Shown in pieces: positions 17,098 to 26,485 of a stretch of 64,000 nt of DNA. Location: positions 1 to 64,000 of the forward strand of contig CAYWKU010000010.1 in assembly GCA_964459325.1 (NCBI GenBank), read 5' to 3'. Position numbers and translations under genes: made by a program. Under the pieces are notes generated by a model. The model saw only the letters and a program-made list of their open reading frames with translations. It did no database searches and was not told where the DNA came from. Position 1 is the stretch's first letter, and the number at the start of each line of letters is the position of its first letter. The stretch comes from CAYWKU01 sp964459325. GTDB taxonomy: Bacteria > RBG-13-61-14 > CAYWKU01.

Positions 17098-20000
17098 ATG
17101 AACGGGGCCAGCAAAATAAGTAAGGCGGACAACTCCGGCTTCACCCTGATGGAAATCCTCGTAGCCATGTTTGTCGGGCTGATAATCGCATCCCTCATGC
17201 TCCTGACGTTCCAGCGTTCCTCAGAAAGGCACGAGGCTCAAACGGACAAGAACGAGCTTCAACAGACCTTAGTGGGCACGCTCAATCTAATGGAGCGGGA
17301 AATAAGGCTTGCGGGATATCATCAACCCAAGGACAAAATAATTAAAGCCACCCCATACACTTTTACCTTCATGGCGGACCTGGATAACGACGGCACCATT
17401 ACACTGGACGGAAACCCCAATAATGACCACCCGAGAACTGAAAAAATAAAATACTACTTTGACCAATCCACAGGAGTGCTTCAAAGAACCAGAATCTCCG
17501 GAGGAACGAGCAAAAATAAAAAAGTGACCGATATAGCGACCAACCTTGAAGAGCTTAAATTCGAGTATTTTGACAAAGAAGGCAACGAGCGCGCCAGCAG
17601 CCTTGGGGAACAATATATACGCGACGAGATAAGAAGAATCAGAGTAATTGCCAAGGGTGACGTTAAGGTGGTTGCCACTGAAACAGAAGACGGAAAACCC
17701 AAAAAGGTATTTCGAACCAACCGGCGCACGGTAACCCGCGACATTACCCCCCCTAACCTCGGTATTCCCCCGCTGGTACCGTGCGGGACTTTGGTTGTTG
17801 ACCCCCAATCCCCCATAGCGGCCTGCAACCCGCCCGGGGAACTATCACCCGTTACTATAACCACGTACGACAAGGAAGGTAAGAAAACCAATGAAAATAA
17901 TGTTTCCGTCACCGTCAACCAATCCTCCACCCTCTATTCCGATGATGACGCCACTACTCTCGCTACACTCCCGCTACCGGGCGGCAGCCGGTCAGAAGAT
18001 GGCGCCATTTTATATCTGGAAAGCGGCGCTACAACAGCCGGGGACGAGGTCATAATAGAAGCCAGGTGGACACCGCCCGAACCCAAATGCTTCCAGAGAA
18101 TGTCATTGGCCACAGTGTCCGTAGCCCCCGGCTCCGCCTGCAAAATAACAGCTGAGAACGTCGAGGCTACCGCATGCGACGCGCCCGGATGTGAAAACAC
18201 CAAAGAAATTGTATTCAAAGTGGAGGACAACTGTGGCAATGCGGTCTCAGGGGCGGACGCAAGGTTCTGGATAATCGGCAACGACGACCATGACAAAGGA
18301 ACGCTGGACGGCAACTACACCGACGTTAATAAAGTAGCGGAAACTTCAAATGCTGCCGGAGAAATCAAGCTGGAATACAAGGCCCCCAACAACATCGCCC
18401 CAAAGATAGTTTCCGTTAAGGGAGAGTTACTCAACTACGGAACCGGTTGTAGCGATATTTATGAACTTAATCCCATCACACTTGTTCCCTGCGACCCGGA
18501 CAGTATCGGGGCCTTACTTCCGGAGGACCCGAAAGGTTGCATGAACCAATACTATAACATTTACGGCGCGGTCTTTGACGCATGCTCAAATCCAATCTCT
18601 AACCTGACCGACTTCCAGGTGGAGTTGCTCAATCCCGTAGGCGCCTCCGGCCAGAAAGAGAACGTCTCCAAGCCCGACGGAAGTCAGCCGGGAAATTCGG
18701 TGTTCATGCAGCCCATCGATATGTTCGAGGGGATGATATATGAAGCCCGGTACAACACTCGTACTGATGACGAAGATAACGCCCCGAGAGAGGTTACATT
18801 AAGATTCACCCAGCCGGAAGTAAACGACCCTCTGACGGGAATCATAAATTTGACCGAATGCACCTGCAACCTTCTTTTCACGGATTACCCGGAAACTTAT
18901 TGCAACCGCGGCATTAGCGAAGGTTGCCCCAAAAACGCGATATTGCGCGCAACCCTCGACGACCCGAATAACGAGGCAAAAATCTTCACCAACGACGGCG
19001 TGGATATATACTATGATTACCAGAATGATTATTCCGAGGGCCCCGTCTCTCAGACTCCAAGACTGCCGGTTAACTCCAACGCCAATACCTTCGTGGCCGT
19101 GCAGAACGACACCGTGACGCTGGGCAACACCGCATGGATGTATCTCGAAGAGTATAATCTCAACGATAAGGTGGAATGCACGGCTTCTTACCCGATTGAT
19201 GTCGTCTGTTCCGCCGCGGAGATAGAGTTTCTGGACGAACAATACCGACCGGCCATAACTTATGACCCCTACAACCCGAATGAAGTAATCTTCGTCGAGC
19301 TGGAGGACTGCAACCGCCCGGACGATAAGAGCATAGAGGTAAAACTGTGGGCGGAAGAGAGCGGGGACGAAGAGGAACTGGAGCTCGATAAAAACCCCGG
19401 CCCCGACGACTGGGGGCCGTCATACTACAGAAACGACACGGGATTTCCAATAACTGCTATTGATGACGAATACGCACAAAAAGCTGTCTCAAACGATGGA
19501 ATTCTCCAAGTTTACGCATACGATGTCATCCATGTGCGTTATGAAGACGATACCGCCCAATGCCAGGAATGCCCGGATATAGCCATGGACAAAGTCGAGC
19601 TCACCAATATCTGCACCCCCATGGCGCTGTACTCGGGCGCTTTCGCCACCTTCCAGGGTACCTCCTTCAGGGTGCACTGGGGGGACGTGCTTGTAAAAGG
19701 CGACGTGGACTTCAGCGGACAACTGGACAAAAAAGTGCCGCGCAAGGACAGAACCATGTCCGTTTCAGACACTACTGACTCTTATACGGGCAAAGGTTGG
19801 ACTGACCGATGGGTTGATATTTATATAAAAGGCGACATGAAAAGCGCTCCTTCGAGTGCCGTTCAGCCGTTTTACACCAGCAGCCCGAGCTATCCCAACA
19901 TCTTCCAGCACGTAACCGAAGAAAACCTCGACTGCATAATGAGCGAGCTCGATTACGAAGACCTCAAACAGTTCGCCAAAGATAACGACGTTTACTATTA

Positions 20001-21573
20001 CTCCACGGGAAACGACACCATCAGAAAGCCGGGTGACGATTCGGACAGGGATTTCCAGACGGTGCTCGAGAATGAAGCACGTGAGTTTATCTTTGTGGAC
20101 ATTATAGATGCCCCGAGCTACGGCAATATCACCGGAGAAGATATCGACAACGGCGTCTATGACGCCCAGTTCCCCACCCATTCGGTAAGCGGCAACTTTT
20201 TCTACGAAGGGTTCGTGTATATTGCCGGCAACTTCCGCATGAGCGGACTGGGGTCTGCTACCGCCATCAAAAAGGTCAACAGCCCGCCCGAGCAGGACGT
20301 GGAACAACCTGTATTTCCTCCCAACGGCGACGCCGAGTTAACGGACCTGCCCGTTACCTACGACGAAAGCCTCAACAGCGTGGAAAACCTTACCATAAAC
20401 GCACACATACGGGGAGGAGTTTATATCGAGGGGGTCATGGACGTTACCGGAAACCCCCAGATACTCGGCTCACTGGCCGCCGAAGGCGGGTTCACCGGAA
20501 GCGGCAACCCTGAGATCTGGTACGACTACCAGAGTTCCCGCTCTTGCGTGCAGGCAAGCGGTGACTGCTGCAAAATCAGCGTGGAGCCCGTAAAAGCGGA
20601 CCTGAACCCGGGAGAAACAAAGCAATTCACCGCGAAGGGCGCAACGGACATCAAATGGAGAATCAGCGACAATCAAAGCGGGGGCACTATCAGTTCAACC
20701 GGACTGTACACGGCGGGTAACACGTTGAATGTAACGGACACTATAAAAGCGGAGGATGATAAAGGCGATTGCATTTCCGGCACAGTCCGGGTGAATGTTG
20801 TCTGTCCCCAGATAAATATCTCCGGGCCCACGGAACTCCAGGTGGGGGATACGGCAACATATAACGCCTCCGGCGGCTCCGGTTCGTACACCTACTCCGT
20901 GAGCAATTCAAACGCAACTATTAACTCCACTACCGGAGAGTTGGAAGCAATAACCCAGGGCACAGTCTATATCACGGCTACGGATGCAAACGGTTGCTCC
21001 GCCACCAAAACCCTTGGAATAAAATCCACCCCTCTGTGCCAGACAATCTTCTCGGATGATTTCGACGGGAATGTGGGCGGCATGCCTTCCCGGGTCAGTG
21101 GAGACTGGTCTCACAACGGCTCCGGGCAGGACGACTGGCAATTCGGCGCCCCGGCAGGAAAATGCGATGACCCCTCCAGCGCCCATTCCGGCGCCAATGT
21201 AATGGGCAATGACATCGGTGAGACCGGATGGAACGGGTGTTATTCAAATAACGTTCGTAATTACGTTATCAGTTCCCATTTCGACCTAACCGGCTACGAA
21301 GATCCCGAGTTGCATTTTTACCGCTGGTTGAACGTGAGAAACGGCGACGACGCCGAAATATACGTGAACTGCGACAGCGGCTGGGAGATGGTGGACTCGC
21401 AGACCAACGTGAGAGATAACTCGTGGCAGGAAATAGTAATGGTGGCGGGAGCACAATCTTGCGACGACCATGGTGACGTTCAGTTCGCCTTCCTCCTCGA
21501 TTCAAACGGGAACAACACCACCGGCGGTTGGACTATTGACGATGTTGTGCTCTGTGCTCACGAAATCAAATAA
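17098..21573 (+). CDS. pilW: Giant PilW-type minor pilin fused to adhesin-like domains
   Basis: A 1491-residue protein. Residues 1-60 are a PilW prepilin start: leader, 'SGFTLMEILVAMFVGLIIASLMLL' with Glu5, then 'LNLMEREIRLAGY'. The PilW-like core runs to about 210. The remaining ~1280 residues are foreign to ordinary PilW of 200-400 aa. There is a Cys-rich array of Ig-like segments (about 220-830), and a beta-rich section (about 838-1140) with 'GVYIEGVMDVTGNPQILGSLAAEGGF'-like strands. A Big_2-like repeat follows (about 1155-1230), then a second Ig-like repeat, and a C-terminal jelly-roll-like module from about 1314. It probably forms the surface-exposed pilus tip. No PilY1 gene is in the window, and this protein may take that role (inference). 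Confidence 0.8.
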   Translation: MNGASKISKADNSGFTLMEILVAMFVGLIIASLMLLTFQRSSERHEAQTDKNELQQTLVGTLNLMEREIRLAGYHQPKDKIIKATPYTFTFMADLDNDGTITLDGNPNNDHPRTEKIKYYFDQSTGVLQRTRISGGTSKNKKVTDIATNLEELKFEYFDKEGNERASSLGEQYIRDEIRRIRVIAKGDVKVVATETEDGKPKKVFRTNRRTVTRDITPPNLGIPPLVPCGTLVVDPQSPIAACNPPGELSPVTITTYDKEGKKTNENNVSVTVNQSSTLYSDDDATTLATLPLPGGSRSEDGAILYLESGATTAGDEVIIEARWTPPEPKCFQRMSLATVSVAPGSACKITAENVEATACDAPGCENTKEIVFKVEDNCGNAVSGADARFWIIGNDDHDKGTLDGNYTDVNKVAETSNAAGEIKLEYKAPNNIAPKIVSVKGELLNYGTGCSDIYELNPITLVPCDPDSIGALLPEDPKGCMNQYYNIYGAVFDACSNPISNLTDFQVELLNPVGASGQKENVSKPDGSQPGNSVFMQPIDMFEGMIYEARYNTRTDDEDNAPREVTLRFTQPEVNDPLTGIINLTECTCNLLFTDYPETYCNRGISEGCPKNAILRATLDDPNNEAKIFTNDGVDIYYDYQNDYSEGPVSQTPRLPVNSNANTFVAVQNDTVTLGNTAWMYLEEYNLNDKVECTASYPIDVVCSAAEIEFLDEQYRPAITYDPYNPNEVIFVELEDCNRPDDKSIEVKLWAEESGDEEELELDKNPGPDDWGPSYYRNDTGFPITAIDDEYAQKAVSNDGILQVYAYDVIHVRYEDDTAQCQECPDIAMDKVELTNICTPMALYSGAFATFQGTSFRVHWGDVLVKGDVDFSGQLDKKVPRKDRTMSVSDTTDSYTGKGWTDRWVDIYIKGDMKSAPSSAVQPFYTSSPSYPNIFQHVTEENLDCIMSELDYEDLKQFAKDNDVYYYSTGNDTIRKPGDDSDRDFQTVLENEAREFIFVDIIDAPSYGNITGEDIDNGVYDAQFPTHSVSGNFFYEGFVYIAGNFRMSGLGSATAIKKVNSPPEQDVEQPVFPPNGDAELTDLPVTYDESLNSVENLTINAHIRGGVYIEGVMDVTGNPQILGSLAAEGGFTGSGNPEIWYDYQSSRSCVQASGDCCKISVEPVKADLNPGETKQFTAKGATDIKWRISDNQSGGTISSTGLYTAGNTLNVTDTIKAEDDKGDCISGTVRVNVVCPQINISGPTELQVGDTATYNASGGSGSYTYSVSNSNATINSTTGELEAITQGTVYITATDANGCSATKTLGIKSTPLCQTIFSDDFDGNVGGMPSRVSGDWSHNGSGQDDWQFGAPAGKCDDPSSAHSGANVMGNDIGETGWNGCYSNNVRNYVISSHFDLTGYEDPELHFYRWLNVRNGDDAEIYVNCDSGWEMVDSQTNVRDNSWQEIVMVAGAQSCDDHGDVQFAFLLDSNGNNTTGGWTIDDVVLCAHEIK

Positions 21574-21600
21574 CGGCACGGCAAAAAGGGAGCGGTCAGC

Positions 21601-23166
21601 ATGAATACGAAAGGTGCACAAAAAGAAAAACATAACACCGAAAATGCCGGGTTCGTGCTGCCAATGGTGCTTGTCCTGCTGGTGGTGATGACAATTTTCG
21701 GTATCGCCATGATGCTTATGAGCACCACCAGCTTGGAACAGGCCGGAAATACCCGGTCGAAACAGGAAGCCGTAAATAAAGCCTATGACGCCTATCAGCG
21801 CGCGCTTACCATGCTGGAAAGCCACTCATGCACCCCGAAGGGAACCGAACTGCTGGATACCGACGGCGACGGATACATCGACAGCGACGACGATATCGGC
21901 ACGCCCGGCACCGTAGTCACTTGCGAATCGGATATTAACCCCGCTTCTCCGAATCACCCGAGAACCGAAAGCAAAATATTCCTAACCGGAACCCTCAAAA
22001 GCTGCGCCAACCCGAGCGCCGAGCGCGATCATTTCAACATAAAAACATACGGTGTGGTGGGAAATTCCCGCCATGTTATAGAGGCCAAGGTATCTCACGA
22101 TTCTTTCCTTAACTACAGCCGATTCTGTAATGACACAGTAAGATATGGAGACGGAGCGGTTATCGCCGGAAACTTTTACTCCGGAAACGACTTGGAAATA
22201 ACGGGCGGTGACGCCTATTTTCTCGAAGATGTAACGGTAAACGGAACGGTTACGGGAGACGGAACCGCTAATATCTCCGGCCAAATCACAGAAAACTATT
22301 CAAAAGTTTTATCAATGGACATCCAGGACCAAGTCTCCGATTTCTTTGACGAGGCTCAAGCGTGCGGGTGGGTTATCCGGAGCGGAAACGGGCTGAACTG
22401 CCTCAGGGACAGCTACAGCGGTACCGACAACCTGCTGGACTTCAGTGACTTTGTCAACCTGGACCCCGCAAGCACGGGAACCGCAGCCTATGTCGGCGAC
22501 GACTGCACTTTCAACCTTCCTTCGAACGACGTTTTTAACGGCGTGGTCTTCTGGGATGATTCCAACACTGACGAAATACATGTCCGTGGTACCCTCGGCG
22601 CTGACGGAAAAGGAAGAAGTCTTACGGTGTTCAGCCATTCGGATATTTACATCGACAATAACGTCCTGGGTGGAACCAGCGTTAACAACCAGCCGGTAAA
22701 TATAGGCCTGGTGACAGACGATAATAATGCGGAGATACGCTTCCACTCACTGGCGCCCGCATTTCTGACAGTGGAAGCCGCCCTCATGAGCGCACAATCC
22801 AACTGGGTTGCTGAATCTGATGAGTCCAGTTACTGCCAAAGTATAGCCGCTGCCAACGCCGAGAATCCACCCACTTTCGGCAATGTTTACGACATGGACG
22901 GTGATGGAGATTTGGAATCACCAAACGAGTGGGGTTACGATGAGAATAACCTGAATCCAAACCGGACGGTTATGCTTAGAACAATAGGGCCGATAATCAC
23001 CGACAGCAGTGGTAGTCGCGGTAAATATCACTGCAATTATCACGGAGGTGCTACAGCCTCTTATGAATACGATGTAGACATCCGTGCTTATCCCCCGCCG
23101 TTTCCGAAAATAACCAACCTGCTGCATTTGCTTAGTTATAACGAAAAGGAAAACCTCGATGATTAG
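21601..23166 (+). CDS. pilX: PilX-type minor pilin with extended beta-rich domain
   Basis: A 521-residue protein with a PilX-like hydrophobic start ('GFVLPMVLVLLVVMTIFGIAMMLMSTTSLEQAGNTRSKQ'). The mature position 5 is not Glu, as is usual in PilX/GspK-type proteins. The exported part (about 200-420) contains turn-rich repeated strands such as 'ITGGDAYFLEDVTVNGTVTGDGTANISG', similar in style to the middle of the giant PilW, suggesting a shared fold. It is the last gene of the minor pilin operon, 27 bases after pilW. The product should sit with PilW at the pilus tip. Confidence 0.75.
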   Translation: MNTKGAQKEKHNTENAGFVLPMVLVLLVVMTIFGIAMMLMSTTSLEQAGNTRSKQEAVNKAYDAYQRALTMLESHSCTPKGTELLDTDGDGYIDSDDDIGTPGTVVTCESDINPASPNHPRTESKIFLTGTLKSCANPSAERDHFNIKTYGVVGNSRHVIEAKVSHDSFLNYSRFCNDTVRYGDGAVIAGNFYSGNDLEITGGDAYFLEDVTVNGTVTGDGTANISGQITENYSKVLSMDIQDQVSDFFDEAQACGWVIRSGNGLNCLRDSYSGTDNLLDFSDFVNLDPASTGTAAYVGDDCTFNLPSNDVFNGVVFWDDSNTDEIHVRGTLGADGKGRSLTVFSHSDIYIDNNVLGGTSVNNQPVNIGLVTDDNNAEIRFHSLAPAFLTVEAALMSAQSNWVAESDESSYCQSIAAANAENPPTFGNVYDMDGDGDLESPNEWGYDENNLNPNRTVMLRTIGPIITDSSGSRGKYHCNYHGGATASYEYDVDIRAYPPPFPKITNLLHLLSYNEKENLDD

Positions 23167-23380
23167 AATATCGGTTAATGAATACGAAAAAGGTGAGCGA
23201 ATGCGCTAGCATTCTCCGACAGGCTTTTAGCGAGCTGGCCCCCTGCACTTGTAGGGTCCCGGGCGGCTTGGATAACCCTTTTTTCGGCCCTTTAACCAAG
23301 CCCTTCCTTATCCCCGTCGCCCGGGAAATTTTTTTTATTTCCCTGCAAATCAGTTATCATAAACCCGGATTTTTCGAGAC

Positions 23381-23407
23381 GGACAAGGGGCTTCAAGCCC
23401 CTTGTCC
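23381..23407. repeat. CAAGGGG palindrome between convergent genes
   Basis: Perfect inverted repeat with 13-base arms (GGACAAGGGGCTT and its complement) around a single C, between the pilX end and the UROD-family gene end. It is one copy of a family present at six other places in the window. It may act as a two-way terminator, but no T-run follows. Confidence 0.8.
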
Positions 23408-23410
23408 CGC

Positions 23411-24601
23411 TTAACCCTCCTGGCCTTCCCGTTGTATTTCACCAGTGGTCTCGAAGATAGTCCGGATATTTTCGTCGGGCATGGTATATTGCACTTCGTG
23501 GGTGGCGCCGAGGATTAGCCCGTTGCCGGAGGGCGCTCTCCGGTAGTAGCCCAGCATGTCCTCCTTCAATTGCCCGGGAGTCATGGATTCGCCCAGCTGA
23601 ATGTCTATTCCCGTTATGAAGGTGAGCTTGTCGCCGTATTTTTCGTAAGCCTCGGCGAAATCGTTGCCGGCCTTCGGCTGAAACGCCTGGAGCATATCGA
23701 TACCCAGTTCCACGTATTCCGGCAGAAGCGGCATCTGGTAGCCGCAGGAATGCAGGATGACCTCCGCCCCTTCCTCGTGAGCGGCGTCCACCAGCGTCTT
23801 CAAGTTGGGGCGGGTAAACTCCCTCCACATATCCATGGAGATGAACGTGCGATGGTCGTAGCCGTAATCATCCTCGATAAACGCCGCGTCGGCCCCCGCC
23901 CTTATCGACCTCACCAGTATGTCCCGCTGGCACTCGGTCCACTTCCGTAAAAATTCCTTCATCTCGTCGGGATACTCCACCAGTTTGAGCATGAAGCTTT
24001 CGGTCCCGAACAGGGAGGTGTTGGTAAAGTCCTGCGGGCCCCAGACTTCCGCGCCTATGTATACATCCGGGTATCTTGCCCTGGCCTTGCGGAACATATC
24101 GTACAGCTTTTCATCGGAAGTATCCGGAAACCTGTATGTCTTTGTGTCCTCTATGTTTTTTATGGGCGGGTCTATCATGTCCGGGTAAATGCCGTGCCCC
24201 ATGGCCCGGGTAACCCCGAAGATGTCGTAAAACCGGAAGCTGCCGTTTTCCCGATAAATTTTGGTGTAATTCCAGGGCGTCGCGAAGGAAGCCAGGAGTA
24301 TATCCGAGCCCAGGTCGAGGGCGTACTCGTTGGCGTAATTGAAGGTATGGATGTCGAACATCATGGGCGCGGTACGCCATAATTCCTTCGCGTTGAAGTA
24401 TCCGCCTTTTTTGAACCTGCCCCACAGAAACCTTGCCAGCACGTTGCGCCGCCGAAACCTGCCGGGCTTGTACTCGGCCATCATTTTGCACCCGGTGTGC
24501 GCGTTCATCCATATGAAAATCGGCGCCCGGTCAACGGCCTGCCGCTTGTAAGAGGCCCGAACCCGCTCCCGGGAGGCCATTCCGGTTCTTTGAGCAGCCA
24601 T
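23411..24601 (-). CDS. UROD/MtaA-family corrinoid-linked methyltransferase-like protein
   Basis: A 396-residue TIM-barrel protein of the uroporphyrinogen decarboxylase superfamily. Family features include 'RERVRASYKRQAVDRAP' at the start, a 'ILHSCGY' segment that supplies the zinc-binding His-x-Cys of methyltransferase members, and 'GVTRAMG', 'DMLQAF' and 'GATHEVQY' loops. True HemE lacks the His-x-Cys and is about 350 residues, so this is more likely a methylcobamide:CoM/THF-type or demethylase protein. No corrinoid protein gene is adjacent, and the methyl donor is unknown. ATG 24601 has a GGAG site. A palindromic repeat at 23381 follows the gene. Confidence 0.75.
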   Translation of the reverse strand: MAAQRTGMASRERVRASYKRQAVDRAPIFIWMNAHTGCKMMAEYKPGRFRRRNVLARFLWGRFKKGGYFNAKELWRTAPMMFDIHTFNYANEYALDLGSDILLASFATPWNYTKIYRENGSFRFYDIFGVTRAMGHGIYPDMIDPPIKNIEDTKTYRFPDTSDEKLYDMFRKARARYPDVYIGAEVWGPQDFTNTSLFGTESFMLKLVEYPDEMKEFLRKWTECQRDILVRSIRAGADAAFIEDDYGYDHRTFISMDMWREFTRPNLKTLVDAAHEEGAEVILHSCGYQMPLLPEYVELGIDMLQAFQPKAGNDFAEAYEKYGDKLTFITGIDIQLGESMTPGQLKEDMLGYYRRAPSGNGLILGATHEVQYTMPDENIRTIFETTGEIQREGQEG

Positions 24602-24671
24602 GTAAATCTCCTTTTTCTACGGTACATCCCAGTTCAGAGCGATATTTACCCCCCATGTACGAGGCAATTAA

Positions 24672-24696
24672 GACAAGGGGCTTTAAGCCCCTTGTC
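24672..24696. repeat. CAAGGGG palindrome, possible terminator of the lipase gene
   Basis: Arms GACAAGGGGCTT and its complement around one T, 30 bases beyond the lipase stop. On the minus strand the hairpin is followed by CTTAATT, weakly terminator-like. It belongs to the CAAGGGG repeat family. Confidence 0.75.
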
Positions 24697-24725
24697 CAAG
24701 TCGGCAACCCCGGGCGCCCGTCCCG

Positions 24726-25856
24726 TTACCGCTTGTTCTCCGAGGCAATGACATCGGCCACTCTCGACCACAGCTTCCGAAACTCTTTTTCCCCGAACTT
24801 CGCGCCGCTGTGCAGCCATTCCGCGTATTCTCTGCCGTCCTTCTTCTGAGTGAACTGGCCGACGACATCCAGGTGGTCTCCCATGACGGCCCCCCCCAAC
24901 TTACCCCAAACCTGGCTCATGGCAGGAACAACACCGTCATTGGTCGTGCTATCGAGAGGAATTGAAAGATTGTCTTCTATTTCCGCGCGAAGCTCCTCCT
25001 CCGGCAACGGATAGGGGTAATGTCTGTGCTCCCGGCTCGTAATGCTGTAAACGGCGGCGTATATGGCGTGAGTAACCGGTTTATATAAATTCCTCGGGCT
25101 TATCGCCATGCCGCGAAGATTGGGCGGCGGGGAAGCGCTCACGAAGGAGTAATAGTTGACATCCTTCCGGTCGGATACCGCGGCGTTGAAGACGTCCATC
25201 GCCTCGGGGGTCAACTGCACCACCGCCCCCTGGTCGCTTGATATTTCCCTGATGTAATCCCAGAGCTTGTCGCCCTTTTTCGGAGTTATCCTTCTCAGCA
25301 CACTTTCCGAGAGAGAATCCAGTATGTTGCCGCGCTGCCCGAAATATTCATCCAGGTGAGCGTACAGGGAAAGCCATTTTGCGCCCAGGTAAGTGGCGTA
25401 TCTTCCGGCGGCGCTGGTAGCCAATAAAGTGAGCAAATACAAGAGGTAACGGCCGTTGACTCCGGTGAAAAAGTTGGCCAGCGGCGTTCCGTGATGAGGG
25501 GTGGAGAGGGTTATGGCCGTGCGGGTTCTTTTCGCCACCGCCACTTCCTCCCTCTCGGTGCCGTAAAAATGCACCCCTGGCGTCAAAAGCATCCTTACGT
25601 CGAGGCCGCCTGTCGAGTGACCCACGAAATGGAGCTCACCTTCCCGGTGTCCACCCTCTTCCACAACGGTCTTGAGCAAGCGCCGGGCCCGGCGGCGTAT
25701 CGAGCCGCTGGGCATGGTTTCCGTTTCGATTATACGGGCATCGACTCCCCTCTCGGCCAGAGCTTCCTCCAGCACCTCGGAGACCCGATGGAAGTAATTC
25801 AAACCTCCAAGCTCGGTAAAACCGAAAAATCCCGGCACAAGATAAACCTGCGTCAT
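24726..25856 (-). CDS. Alpha/beta-hydrolase, triacylglycerol lipase-like
   Basis: A 376-residue alpha/beta-hydrolase. The oxyanion-loop start is 'VYLVPGFFGF', and the nucleophile elbow is 'GHSTGG' with Ser81. 'TTNDGVVP' near residue 300 probably carries the acid, and 'GDHLDVVGQF' carries the catalytic His. There is no signal peptide, so it is intracellular or needs another export route. 'TPHHGTPLANFFTG' is typical of bacterial lipases that handle long acyl esters. The ATG has a GAGGTGG site. The gene stands alone; the substrate is not known. Confidence 0.75.
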   Translation of the reverse strand: MTQVYLVPGFFGFTELGGLNYFHRVSEVLEEALAERGVDARIIETETMPSGSIRRRARRLLKTVVEEGGHREGELHFVGHSTGGLDVRMLLTPGVHFYGTEREEVAVAKRTRTAITLSTPHHGTPLANFFTGVNGRYLLYLLTLLATSAAGRYATYLGAKWLSLYAHLDEYFGQRGNILDSLSESVLRRITPKKGDKLWDYIREISSDQGAVVQLTPEAMDVFNAAVSDRKDVNYYSFVSASPPPNLRGMAISPRNLYKPVTHAIYAAVYSITSREHRHYPYPLPEEELRAEIEDNLSIPLDSTTNDGVVPAMSQVWGKLGGAVMGDHLDVVGQFTQKKDGREYAEWLHSGAKFGEKEFRKLWSRVADVIASENKR

Positions 25857-26003
25857 CTATAACCACCTCTTGATTGTATAAATGGTGATTCCTGCACGTA
25901 AATTCAAGTCAGAGGCCGGAGGTAAACTGATAGTGGCCCCTGAAGGCCACACACAGGATTACAGTTACAAATGGGGAAAAAGCTCCCGCTGGGCATGTTC
26001 CTC

Positions 26004-26157
26004 TAACAGGGTGTTGAAAAAGTCAGAAACGTAACGCCGCCATCCCTGGCGGCACTTGTAAGTAGCTGATTTTATTAAGGCGCCTTTTGCCGGCAAGCCA
26101 TGCGGCCTGAGAAGGATGCCAGCGTTACGAAAAATAGCATTTTTCAACACCCTGTTA
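26004..26157. mobile_element. MITE-like element with perfect terminal inverted repeats
   Basis: Perfect 19-base inverted repeats at 26003-26021 and 26140-26158 (CTAACAGGGTGTTGAAAAA and complement) bound about 150 bases with no gene. A second inner inverted match (CGTAACGC near 26029 and its complement near 26122) extends the symmetry. Both ends contain a TA dinucleotide (26004-26005, 26156-26157) that could be a TA target duplication, as in Tc1/IS630-type elements. It probably was mobilised by a transposase encoded elsewhere. Confidence 0.65.
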
Positions 26158-26292
26158 GATGATGGTTGTTACATATCGCTATTTGTCAAGGCAAGTAACT
26201 TATTTGTAAACTCAATGAAAACGCCCGGACTTTGCACAAGGGCACGAAGGCTGATAATATAGAAACGTTCTCGAAGGGGAATTTGTCCTGCC

Positions 26293-26448
26293 ATGAATGC
26301 CGTTTTTCTGACAATCATGTCGCTGGCCGCTTTTATCGCGGCTTATACCTTCTATTCGCCCGCAGGATATTTTCCCACGCAACTGTTGGGCAAACACAAG
26401 GGTCGCCCCTACGGGTGGTTTGACAGTTCGTTGGGCGAAAATATTTAA
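26293..26448 (+). pseudogene. Short membrane ORF resembling the N-terminus of carbon starvation protein CstA
   Basis: A 51-codon frame whose first ~30 residues ('MNAVFLTIMSLAAFIAAYTFYS') look like the first transmembrane helix of CstA, a peptide/pyruvate transporter normally of 500-700 residues. After about residue 31 the similarity stops, at a G/C-rich stretch with a hairpin (GGTCGCCCCTACGGG) of the kind seen in intergenic repeats here. The simplest reading is a gene remnant cut by repeat or element insertion; a MITE lies 135 bases upstream. A chance hydrophobic ORF is possible. Confidence 0.35.
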
Positions 26449-26485
26449 GGCGCCGTGTATAATATCCGACTAAAAGGGGTAAATA

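Noticed and set aside
23411..24601. HemE (uroporphyrinogen decarboxylase) for haem synthesis
   Set aside because: The protein is longer and has the His-x-Cys motif of the methyltransferase branch; no haem genes are nearby.
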